From JADHLK01 sp038131695 (lineage in GTDB: Bacteria; Pseudomonadota; Alphaproteobacteria; Puniceispirillales; Puniceispirillaceae), in assembly GCA_038131695.1 (NCBI GenBank), contig JAYPQA010000083.1:1-17750 (forward strand): a DNA stretch of 17,750 nucleotides, read 5' to 3'. The position numbers and the translations under genes were made by a program. The notes beneath the pieces were generated by a model. It did not search any database. It was not told where the DNA came from and saw nothing but the letters and a program-made list of their open reading frames with translations. Of the stretch, positions 8,489 to 14,705 are shown piece by piece (the first letter of the stretch is position 1; each line of letters begins with the position of its first letter).

Positions 8489-8526
8489 GCAAATGATGGG
8501 CGGCCGGGCAAATGATAGGCGGCTGG
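8489..8526. repeat. 19-bp tandem direct repeat (two copies) at the predicted moaA transcription start
   Basis: GCAAATGATGGGCGGCCGG (8489-8507) is followed directly by GCAAATGATAGGCGGCTGG (8508-8526), identical at 17 of 19 positions. It overlaps the predicted transcription start and leader of moaA, a position suited to a repressor or to RNA-level control. It does not match a motif I recognise. Confidence 0.7.
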
Positions 8527-8556
8527 AAGAACTTTAGAAAGAATAGGCAACGGGCG

Positions 8557-9595
8557 ATGCCCAATGACATGATAACAGAGCAGCTGGAAACAGCCTCCCC
8601 GCGCAGCTGGTGGATCCCTTTGGCCGGTCGGTGGATTATATCCGCCTGTCCGTAACAGACAGATGTGATTTTCGCTGCGTCTATTGCATGGCCGAACAGA
8701 TGAGCTTTCTGCCGAAAAAGAGCTGCTGACGCTGGAGGAGCTGGAAGAGGTCTGCCGCGCCTTTGCTGATATGGGCACCAGGCGTATCCGGTTGACCGGC
8801 GGCGAGCCGCTGGTCCGGCGCAATATTCTCTCTCTCATCCGCAATCTGGGCGGTCTGGTCAAGACAGGCCAGCTGGAGGAGCTGACCATCACCACAAATG
8901 GCAGCCAGCTGGAAAAAATGGCAGAAGATTTGGCCGCAGCCGGGGTGCGGCGGCTGAACCTGTCGATTGACAGTCTGGACCCGGACAGATTCCGCCAGAT
9001 CACCCGCTGGGGCGATTTGGATCAGGTGCTGGCCGGGATGCGCGCGGCCAGCGCGGCTGGCCTCAAGCTGAAGCTGAATGTGGTGGCCCTGAAAGGGGTG
9101 AATGAGGATGAGCTGCTGGATATGGTGCTCTGGGCTGGTGATCAGGGCCATGACATCACGCTGATAGAGGTGATGCCGATGGGCGCGCTGGGAGAGGGGA
9201 GCCGGCTGGATCAATATCTGCCGCTCTCGGTGGTTCGTGCGCGGCTGGCAAAGCAGCTGACCCTGACAGACAGCCCCTATCGCACCGGCGGGCCGGCCCG
9301 TTATGTGACGGTAGGGGAGACTGGCGGGCGGCTGGGTTTTATCACCCCGATGACGCATAATTTTTGCGAGAGTTGCAACCGGGTGCGGCTGACCTGCACC
9401 GGCCAGCTCTATATGTGCCTTGGCCAGGATGACAAGGCGGATTTGGCCTCAGCTCTGCGCTCCGGCGGGCCAGAGGCGTTGCGCGCCGCCATTGTGGAAG
9501 CCATTTCGCGCAAGCCAAAGGGCCATGATTTTGTCATCTCGCGCCATCAGCCCGAACAGGCCGTCGCCCGGCATATGAATGTGACAGGCGGCTAG
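8557..9595 (+). pseudogene. moaA: GTP 3',8-cyclase MoaA, split by two frameshifts
   Basis: Radical-SAM enzyme that starts molybdenum cofactor synthesis by rearranging GTP. The radical-SAM motif CDFRCVYC is present with Cys codons at 8664, 8676 and 8685. RLTGGEPLVRR, TTNGSQL and LNLSIDSLDP follow. The second iron-sulfur site NFCESCNRVRLTC has Cys codons at 9365, 9374 and 9395, and the protein ends in Gly-Gly as MoaA must. The reading frame changes twice: near 8612, where the first segment must lose or gain a base to reach LVDPFGRSVDYIRLS, and near 8716, where five A residues should be six to give PKKELLTLEEL. From there to 9595 it is fully open. No other moa/moe gene is in the window. Conservation right up to the breaks favours sequence error over decay. 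Confidence 0.9.
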
Positions 9596-9635
9596 TCCTT
9601 TGCGGCCCGGCGGCCCCCGCTCTTTCTAAAAGAGG

Positions 9636-10535
9636 CTAGATCGCAAATCCGTAATCGGTGGTCAGCTTGCTGGCCAGGCTGGCGATTTTTTCCTCGTCCA
9701 GAGGCAGGAAGGGCGGGCGCAGATTATTCCAGTTTGCCTGACCGGTCATGCGAGCCAACAGGGCTTTCTGGGCCGGTATCGGGGCGTAATCCTGAAACAG
9801 CAGGCGCACTTCCCGGACCGGCTGATGGCGCTGTTCAGCCTGGTCCCACTCCCCGGCATGGCACAGCCGGATCACCTCGGCAATTTCTGCCGTATTCAGA
9901 TTGGCAGTGGCCGAGATACAGCCCGGCGCCCCCAGCCGGATCGCTTCTATCACCGGCAATTCAGCCCCCGGCCAGACCGCCAGCCCGTCAATGCCGAGCA
10001 GGGCCTCGGTATTGGCCCAATCGCCGGAACTGTCCTTGATCGCGACAATCGCCTCAGGAAAATCAGCGCGCAGCCGGGCGACCAGCCCGACCGGCAGGCC
10101 AACCCCGGCCACCTGCGGAATATGATAGAGCCAGATTTTCGGGTGCAGCCCGTCCAGCCCCGCTATCAGCCCGGTAAAATAGTCATACAGCCCCTGTTCG
10201 GCCACCCCCTTGTAATAAAAGGGCGGCAACACCATCACCCCGGCACAGCCCAGCTCCAGCGCATGGCGGCTCAGCGCGATCGTATCAGGCAGGTTGGTCA
10301 GCCCGGTGCCCGGCACCAGCACGGCCGGGTCAATACCATCTGCGACCAGCCCGTCCAGCGCCTGCTTGCGCTCCGGCAGGCTGACGGACAGCGCCTCGCC
10401 AGTGGTGCCGAACGGGGCCAGCCCGGCACAGCCGCGCTCCAGCAGCTGATGCGCCAGCTGGTTATAGAGCGGCTGGTCAATTTCAAAATGGGACTTGAAC
10501 GGGGTCAAAATCGGGGCAATCAGGCCGCGTAACAT
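9636..10535 (-). CDS. dihydrodipicolinate synthase/N-acetylneuraminate lyase (DapA) family protein
   Basis: A 299-residue class I aldolase of the DapA/NanA superfamily, forming a Schiff base between a lysine and a keto acid such as pyruvate. Visible are the PFGTTGEALS loop with GTTGE at residues 43-47, the proton-relay Tyr137 in LYHIP and the Schiff-base Lys167 in AIKDSSGD. The C-terminal part (LFQDYAPIPAQKALLARM) also fits. A bona fide DapA would normally show an arginine in a GxxGR-type position; here the matching region reads IKDSSGD...AVWPGAE, typical of the broader paralogue group (lyases or dehydratases acting on sugar acids or hydroxy-keto acids). The exact substrate is open. ATG at 10535 follows a strong GGAGAG site seven bases away and a good promoter. 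It converges with moaA over 40 bases. Confidence 0.9.
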   Translation of the reverse strand: MLRGLIAPILTPFKSHFEIDQPLYNQLAHQLLERGCAGLAPFGTTGEALSVSLPERKQALDGLVADGIDPAVLVPGTGLTNLPDTIALSRHALELGCAGVMVLPPFYYKGVAEQGLYDYFTGLIAGLDGLHPKIWLYHIPQVAGVGLPVGLVARLRADFPEAIVAIKDSSGDWANTEALLGIDGLAVWPGAELPVIEAIRLGAPGCISATANLNTAEIAEVIRLCHAGEWDQAEQRHQPVREVRLLFQDYAPIPAQKALLARMTGQANWNNLRPPFLPLDEEKIASLASKLTTDYGFAI

Positions 10536-10616
10536 GGGTCAACTCTCCGGGTTACAAGGTGAAGAACAAAACCGCCGCGCGGGCAGGTATGTATCCGCGC
10601 TGCCAGCCCCCGCGCC

Positions 10617-10645
10617 ATTAGACGCAATCCGCCCGGCTTTGTAAA
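10617..10645 (-). promoter_or_regulatory. strong candidate sigma70 promoter for the DapA-family gene
   Basis: On the minus strand TTTACA (10645-10640) and TCTAAT (10622-10617) are exactly 17 bases apart, each matching the consensus at five of six positions. The predicted leader is about 75 bases long and ends in a clear GGAGAG ribosome-binding site. Confidence 0.6.
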
Positions 10646-10648
10646 GCC
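10635..10648. promoter_or_regulatory. palindrome over the -35 box, likely operator
   Basis: GGCTTTGTAAAGCC is an inverted repeat with two 6-base arms around a central GT. It covers the -35 box (10640-10645) of the DapA-family promoter. A dimeric repressor bound here would block RNA polymerase, so substrate-induced control of the DapA-family gene is plausible. The regulator is not in the window. Confidence 0.4.
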
Positions 10649-10907
10649 AGCAAATAGCGGGGGGGTGAGTTACACCCCACTTGGCAGGGTCTTTATTCAA
10701 TCCTTGCGTAACCCGCTGGTTCCGATGGCTGAATCACATCAGCAGATCAGTCTAGCAGAGGCAGATTAATGAAAGGTTAAGGTCTGGATAAAAACCATAT
10801 CAGGCGCAAAAATCCCGCCATTTTAGCCAGTTCAATCGCTGGCAAACAGGGTGGGGATGGGGGGCTGGTTTATCAGCCAGCCAAATCAATCAGGGGCGCG
10901 GGCCGTC

Positions 10908-11291
10908 TCACAGGCCAGCCGGGTGGGCGGTCGCGCTGGCCGGGCGGGCGGCCCCCTCCTCCAGCCGGGTCATAAAGCAGCTGCGCGTGCCGGTATGACA
11001 GGCGGCCCCGGTCTGCTCCACCAGCAAGAGCAGCGTATCGCCATCACAATCAGCGCGGATTTCGCGCAGCTTCTGGATATGGCCGGATGTGTCGCCCTTG
11101 CGCCAGAGCTGCTGGCGCGATCTGGACCAATAGCAGGCGCGCCCGGAGGCCAGCGTCTCGGCCAGACTCTCAGCAGACATCCAGGCCATCATCAACACCT
11201 CGCCACTGTCCCATTGCTGGGCAATCGCCGGGATCAGCCCGTTTTGGTCAAATTTGAGAGCCGATACAAGTTCGTCAGCCAGTCGGGGCAT
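10908..11291 (-). CDS. hisI: phosphoribosyl-AMP cyclohydrolase
   Basis: Stand-alone HisI of 127 residues, which opens the purine ring of phosphoribosyl-AMP in the third step of histidine synthesis. All signatures are present: VLMMAWM (32-38), YWSRSR (54-59), LWRKGDTSGH (62-71), the magnesium-binding aspartates in DCDGD (81-85) and the zinc-binding cysteines at 82, 98 and 105 in ACHTGTRSCF. There is no HisE domain. The ATG at 11291 is preceded by GGGAGA at proper spacing and matches the family N-terminus; a longer in-frame start at 11387 would add a low-complexity leader and run into the divergent tRNA promoter, so it is rejected. The extended Ala/Pro-rich tail (residues 113-127) is not part of the conserved fold. 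Confidence 0.93.
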   Translation of the reverse strand: MPRLADELVSALKFDQNGLIPAIAQQWDSGEVLMMAWMSAESLAETLASGRACYWSRSRQQLWRKGDTSGHIQKLREIRADCDGDTLLLLVEQTGAACHTGTRSCFMTRLEEGAARPASATAHPAGL

Positions 11292-11336
11292 GGTTTTTCT
11301 CCCATCTTTTTGCGGGGCCTGCTTGCGCTGGCGCCC

Positions 11337-11365
11337 AGCATAACCGCTGGCGGCTTGACAAGCAA
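11337..11365 (-). promoter_or_regulatory. weak candidate promoter for hisI
   Basis: Minus-strand TTGCTT (11365-11360) and TATGCT (11342-11337) are 17 bases apart, about 45 bases before the hisI start. Its -35 box overlaps that of the divergent tRNA promoter by one base, so the two could compete. Confidence 0.3.
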
Positions 11366-11383
11366 TCGGCGAGGCTCTCTCCC
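11355..11383 (+). promoter_or_regulatory. candidate promoter for tRNA-Val
   Basis: A perfect TTGACA (11355-11360) lies 49 bases before the tRNA. The hexamer 17 bases downstream (TCTCCC) is a poor -10 box. A strong -35 and weak -10 with a short leader is plausible for a stable-RNA gene, but the assignment rests mainly on the -35 box. Confidence 0.35.
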
Positions 11384-11403
11384 TCAACCCACCCCTACCT
11401 TGA

Positions 11404-11475
11404 GGGGCGTAGCTCAGCGGAGAGCACTGCCTTCACACGGCAGGGGTCACAGGTCCAATCCTGTCGCGCCCACCA
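11404..11475 (+). tRNA. tRNA-Val (anticodon CAC), with three apparent base deletions
   Basis: The anticodon arm CTGCC-TTCACAC-GGCAG is perfect and gives anticodon CAC at 11434-11436, reading GUG valine codons. The gene ends with an encoded CCA. It is 72 bases long where 75 are expected. The 3' acceptor strand CGCGCCC needs GGGCGCG, but the 5' side reads GGGGCG (one C missing). The D-loop reads AGCGGAGA where AGCGGGAGA is usual. The T-arm ACAGG-TCCAAT-CCTGT has a six-base loop instead of seven. Restoring one base at each place gives a standard alphaproteobacterial tRNA-Val. As written the molecule would fold poorly, so sequence error is the simplest explanation. Confidence 0.9.
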
Positions 11476-11519
11476 TTTCCCTAAAAATTTTTAAAAGATC
11501 CCGCCGGGTGGGGGAAATA

Positions 11520-11548
11520 TTGACAGGGTTGCCGGCCAGTGAAATGAT
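11520..11548 (+). promoter_or_regulatory. candidate sigma70 promoter for the TauD-like gene
   Basis: A perfect TTGACA (11520-11525) is followed after 17 bases by AATGAT (11543-11548, four of six matches). Transcription would start near 11555. The -10 box is the last six bases of the first copy of a 15-base tandem repeat. Confidence 0.45.
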
Positions 11549-11563
11549 GGCCAGTGAAATGAT
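11534..11563. repeat. perfect 15-bp tandem duplication upstream of the TauD-like gene
   Basis: GGCCAGTGAAATGAT occurs twice in immediate succession (11534-11548 and 11549-11563) with no mismatch. It duplicates the putative -10 hexamer AATGAT and ends 32 bases before the start codon. A recent slippage event or a paired binding site would both look like this. Confidence 0.8.
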
Positions 11564-11595
11564 GCCAGCCGGAGGTGCTGAAAAAGCGGGATAAA

Positions 11596-12627
11596 ATGAC
11601 AGTTGATTTTGACAGGGGCTGGAGCGCGGCGGAGCTGGCAGACCATGCCGGATGGCTGTTCACCGCCACACCGCAAGAGCAGCAGGCGCTGATTGAGCTG
11701 GCCCGCCAGACAGAGGCACAGATTGGCGGCGATCCGAACCGGCTTTTGCAGATGGGGCAGGCAGATTTTGATCTGGGCCCGCTGGCAGGCCGGCTGGATG
11801 CGATGATGCAAGAAATCCGCGCGGGCAGCGGCGTGGTGCTGTATCGGGGCTTGCCCCTGGATGCCCTGTCCCCGCTGGGCACGGCCAGTCTCTATTGGGC
11901 GTTGGGGGTGCATCTGGGCACACCGCAATCCAATAATCCAGAAGGCGATATGATCGGCCATGTGGTGAATATCGGGGCGGATTACAAACAGCCGAACCAG
12001 CGCGGCTATCAAACAGCGGTGGAGATGGATTATCATTGTGACCAGACCGATTTGGTAGGCCTGCTCTGTATTCACGAAGCGAAATCCGGCGGCCTGTCCA
12101 AGATTACCAGCTCGCGCCTGCTCTATCACATTTTGCAGGATCGCCGCCCGGATTTGGTCGCGGTTCTGTGCCAGCCCTTTTGCTGGACCAAACACGCTGA
12201 GACAGGGAGCCAGGAAAAACCCTATTATGAAAGTCCGGTCTTTAATTTTACCGACGGGATTCTGTCCACCTCATTCGGGCCGACCCATATCTTCAAGGGA
12301 CATCAGCTGGCGGACGCCCCGGATATGACGACGGCCCAGAAAGAAGCGATAGAGGTGGCCTGGGCGCTTGCAGATGAGCTGCATTATGCCATGCGGCTGC
12401 AGCGCGGCGATATTCAGCTGGTCAATAATTACAAGGTGCTGCATACCCGCACCGCCTTTGAGGATTGGCCGGATCCGGCCCGGCGGCGCACCCTCTGGCG
12501 GCTGTGGCTGCAGGTGGAGGATTTCATGCCGCGCACCCCTTATTCAAAGCAATGGCTGGGCGGTGTGGCCCCAAAGGGAACCGCACCCCGCATCACGCTG
12601 GATTATCAGGCCCGCACGACCGGCTAG
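11596..12627 (+). CDS. TauD/TfdA-family Fe(II)/2-oxoglutarate-dependent dioxygenase
   Basis: A 343-residue non-haem iron oxygenase that would couple decarboxylation of 2-oxoglutarate to hydroxylation of an unknown substrate. The facial triad is visible: His147-x-Asp149 in MDYHCDQTD and the distal His283 in NNYKVLHTRTAF. The Arg cluster at 296-298 followed by TLWRLWL supplies the 2-oxoglutarate carboxylate ligand. YRGLPLDAL and LGVHLGTPQSNN are typical of the TauD/gamma-butyrobetaine-hydroxylase-like fold. The ATG at 11596 matches the MTVDF start; an in-frame GTG at 11575 right after GGAGG would add seven residues and is a real alternative. It probably forms a two-gene unit with the SnoaL-like gene 62 bases downstream. 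No sulfonate or carnitine genes lie nearby, so the substrate cannot be named. Confidence 0.9.
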   Translation: MTVDFDRGWSAAELADHAGWLFTATPQEQQALIELARQTEAQIGGDPNRLLQMGQADFDLGPLAGRLDAMMQEIRAGSGVVLYRGLPLDALSPLGTASLYWALGVHLGTPQSNNPEGDMIGHVVNIGADYKQPNQRGYQTAVEMDYHCDQTDLVGLLCIHEAKSGGLSKITSSRLLYHILQDRRPDLVAVLCQPFCWTKHAETGSQEKPYYESPVFNFTDGILSTSFGPTHIFKGHQLADAPDMTTAQKEAIEVAWALADELHYAMRLQRGDIQLVNNYKVLHTRTAFEDWPDPARRRTLWRLWLQVEDFMPRTPYSKQWLGGVAPKGTAPRITLDYQARTTG

Positions 12628-12689
12628 ACCGGGGGCCGACAACGAGTTCAGGTAACAGCCAGGCACAAAAAAAACTCAGAGGTAACATC

Positions 12690-13097
12690 ATGCAAGCAGG
12701 TAAAAAAATGCCCGACCGCCAGCAGACAGAAGCGCAGGTGCTGGCCTATTTCCGCGCTGTGGATGAGGAAAATTTGGACGCGCTTTTGGCACTGCTCTCG
12801 CCAGACTGCCTGTTCACGGTTGCGACGCATCAGGTGCGGCTCAGCGGGGCGGCAGAGATTTCCGGGATGTTCCGGCGGCTCTGGGCGCATCATGATTGGG
12901 TGCGCCATGACCAGTTCCGGTTTGTTACCGATGCCTCAGCAGGCCGGGTCGCGGTGCAGTTCCAGGTTACCAACCAGCTGCCGGATGGCACACAGGTTTT
13001 CAAATCCAACTGCAATTTCTTCACCCTGGATGAAGCCGGGCTGTTTGACAGTGTGGCGGTCTATATGGCGGGTGAGAATACGCTGGACAAAGCCTGA
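12690..13097 (+). CDS. nuclear transport factor 2/SnoaL-like domain protein
   Basis: A 135-residue protein with the cone-shaped alpha+beta NTF2-like pattern. An N-terminal helix (VLAYFRAVDEENLDALLALLSPDC) is followed by FTVATHQVRLSGAAEI, a second helix and long strands (RFRFVTD-type, GRVAVQFQVTNQLPDG, VFKSNCNFFTLDEAG, FDSVAVYMAGEN). Such proteins act as small isomerases, cyclases, hydroxylase partners or ligand binders, so this fold alone does not name a reaction. AGAGG precedes the ATG by eight bases. Its position directly after the 2-oxoglutarate dioxygenase suggests that the two act on the same compound; that is inference. The gene converges with phoU over 16 bases. Confidence 0.8.
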   Translation: MQAGKKMPDRQQTEAQVLAYFRAVDEENLDALLALLSPDCLFTVATHQVRLSGAAEISGMFRRLWAHHDWVRHDQFRFVTDASAGRVAVQFQVTNQLPDGTQVFKSNCNFFTLDEAGLFDSVAVYMAGENTLDKA

Positions 13098-13113
13098 GGG
13101 GCGCGGCCGGCCC

Positions 13114-13827
13114 TTAATCCAGATCCGCCAGCTGGCTGGATTTATCTGCCTTTGGCCTCTCATCATCCGGCATCTGGCCGGTATCCAGAAAATAAATCTG
13201 TTCGGCAATGCCGGTGATGTGATCGCCTATCCGCTCTATATTCTTGGCGATGAACAGATAATGCACACAGGCGGCCAGAATATCATCCTGTTCTGACATG
13301 GCGGTGATCATTTCCCGGTAAATCACCGTGTGCCAGGCATCCACCTCCACATCCTGATTGCGCAGGGACAGGGCGGCACTGCCATCCTGATGCTCCAGCG
13401 CGCGCATCGCCTCAGCCAGCATATCGGCCACCTTGCCGCCCATCCGGCCCAGCTGGTCAAAGGGCAGCAGGTTGGTATCAATCTCGCCCACCGCCAGCAT
13501 CCGGTTAGCCGTGTTGCGGATATGATCGCCAACTCTTTCCAGGGCAGAGGCGTTTTTCAGCGTAACCAGCACACGGCGCAGATCATCTGCCTGCGGGCCG
13601 CGCAGGGCGATCACCTCAAAGCCTTTTTCATGGATGGCTGCTTCCAGCGCGTCCAGCTGGTCATCACTTTCAACCAGCGCCTGCAGATCAACGCTGTTCA
13701 AATCAGCCAGCGCGCGCAAAATCTGGTCCAGCCTCTCGGCGGCCAGCTGGCCCAGCTCCAGCGTCATGCGGGTCAGGCTGGTCAACTCCTCTTCAAAAAT
13801 GCTGCTTATATGACTGTTTTCCTGCAT
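13114..13827 (-). CDS. phoU: phosphate signalling complex protein PhoU
   Basis: A 237-residue helical protein made of two PhoU three-helix repeats. The metal-binding ExxxD-type signatures appear as ALERVGDHIRNTA (about residues 95-107) and NIERIGDHITGIAEQ (196-210). PhoU links the Pst transporter to the PhoR sensor kinase and restrains phosphate uptake and Pho-regulon expression when phosphate is plentiful. It is the last gene of the operon here, 20 bases after pstB; phoB and phoR are not present on its downstream side, where the next gene is convergent. The N-terminus (MQENSHISSIFEEEL) is standard and the frame is intact. Confidence 0.95.
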   Translation of the reverse strand: MQENSHISSIFEEELTSLTRMTLELGQLAAERLDQILRALADLNSVDLQALVESDDQLDALEAAIHEKGFEVIALRGPQADDLRRVLVTLKNASALERVGDHIRNTANRMLAVGEIDTNLLPFDQLGRMGGKVADMLAEAMRALEHQDGSAALSLRNQDVEVDAWHTVIYREMITAMSEQDDILAACVHYLFIAKNIERIGDHITGIAEQIYFLDTGQMPDDERPKADKSSQLADLD

Positions 13828-13847
13828 CTGTCTTGTCCTGTCAGGGG

Positions 13848-14688
13848 CTATCCAAAGCGCCCGGTAATGTAATCCTTGGTCAGTTCATGACTGGGATTGG
13901 TGAATATCTGGCGGGTCTCTCCCACCTCTACCAGCTTGCCGAGATGGAAATAGGCGGTGCGGTCAGACACGCGGGCGGCTTGCTGCATGGAATGGGTTAC
14001 GATCACGATGGTATAGCTTTCGCGCAGCTCATGGATCAGCTCTTCAATGCGGGCCGTGGCAATCGGATCGAGGGCGGAGCAGGGCTCATCCATCAGGATC
14101 ACTTCCGGGCTGACCGCGATAGCCCGGGCAATACAGAGCCGCTGCTGCTGGCCACCGGAGAGGCCAGTGCCGGGCTGATCCAGCCGGTCGCGCACCTCCT
14201 CCCAAGCCCGGCGCGGCTGAGCGAGGCTTCGACAATCTCATCCAGCTCCGGCCCGGTTGCTGGCCATGCCGTGGATGCGCGGGCCATAGGCGATATTGTC
14301 ATAGATGGATTTCGGGAACAGGTTGGGTTTTTGAAACACCATGCCAACGCGCGCGCGCACGCACCACATCAATCGAACTGTCATAGATATCCTGGCCATC
14401 CAGGCGGATATCGCCCTCGGTGCGGCAGATATCTATCCCGTCATTCATCCGGTTCAGACAGCGCAAAAAGGTCGATTTGCCACAGCCGGACGGGCCGATA
14501 AAGGCGATCACCTGGCTGGCCCCGATATCCAGCGAGACATCATCAATCGCCTGCTTGTCCCCGTACCAGATATTGACATGGCGCGCGGTCATGCGCGGAT
14601 TGTCCACAAACAGCTCGCCAATTGTCTTGTCCGGGGCCTGCCGGTCAGCAGACAGAGGTTCGGCAATGGCCGGTATGTTTTCCTGCAT
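13848..14688 (-). pseudogene. pstB: phosphate ABC transporter ATP-binding protein PstB, with three frameshifts
   Basis: ATPase of the high-affinity phosphate importer. The Walker A motif GPSGCGKST is at residues 65-73 of the first segment. After the breaks come the signature LSGGQQQR, Walker B VILMDEP, D-loop SALD, H-loop VTHSM and the family C-terminus DYITGRFG. Frame changes are needed within the alternating CG run at about 14345-14362 (net one extra base), near 14247-14258, and near 14203-14206 where one T seems missing from a GLWEEV-type codon run. Between the first two breaks the frame reads VGMVFQKPNLFPKSIYDNIAYG cleanly across its two parts. Total span fits about 280 residues with an alphaproteobacterial N-terminal extension of about 30 residues. 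Sequence error is likely because the flanking pst genes are intact. Confidence 0.92.
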
Positions 14689-14705
14689 GATCTAAAAATA
14701 CCCCT

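Larger units (their letters stand above)
10536..10907. other. 372-base intergenic region upstream of the DapA-family gene and downstream of hisI
   Basis: No credible gene. The part nearest the DapA-family gene (10536-10680) holds its promoter, a palindrome over the -35 box (10635-10648) and a second inverted repeat GGGGTG-AGTTA-CACCCC (10662-10678). The rest (10681-10907) is more AT-rich and shows only short imperfect stems, such as GGCTGG/CCAGCC at 10862-10882, without T-runs, so no intrinsic terminator for hisI can be defended. Confidence 0.6.

Noticed and set aside
8281..8556. Cobalamin, SAM or Moco riboswitch in front of the metE-like gene or moaA
   Set aside because: I looked for B12-box, SAM-II/SAM-SAH and Moco-motif cores and saw none; the leaders are about 50-65 bases by the predicted start sites, too short for the B12 or Moco classes. 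A covariance search could still overturn this.
9596..9640. CTCTT-TCTAA-AAGAG stem between moaA and the DapA-family gene as a bidirectional terminator
   Set aside because: The stem is only five bases and not GC-rich; it does not reach the standard for an intrinsic terminator.
10662..10678. GGGGTG-AGTTA-CACCCC as the hisI terminator
   Set aside because: It lies 230 bases beyond the hisI stop, has no T-run in either direction and sits close to the DapA-family promoter, so a binding site is more likely.
11483..11492. AAAAATTTTT after tRNA-Val as a terminator
   Set aside because: It is a simple AT palindrome without a GC stem before the T-run.
14345..14362. Alternating CG run in pstB as a phase-variation switch
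   Set aside because: The run is short, two further frameshifts nearby would also need correcting, and the same damage appears in unrelated genes and a tRNA, so a programmed switch is not needed.
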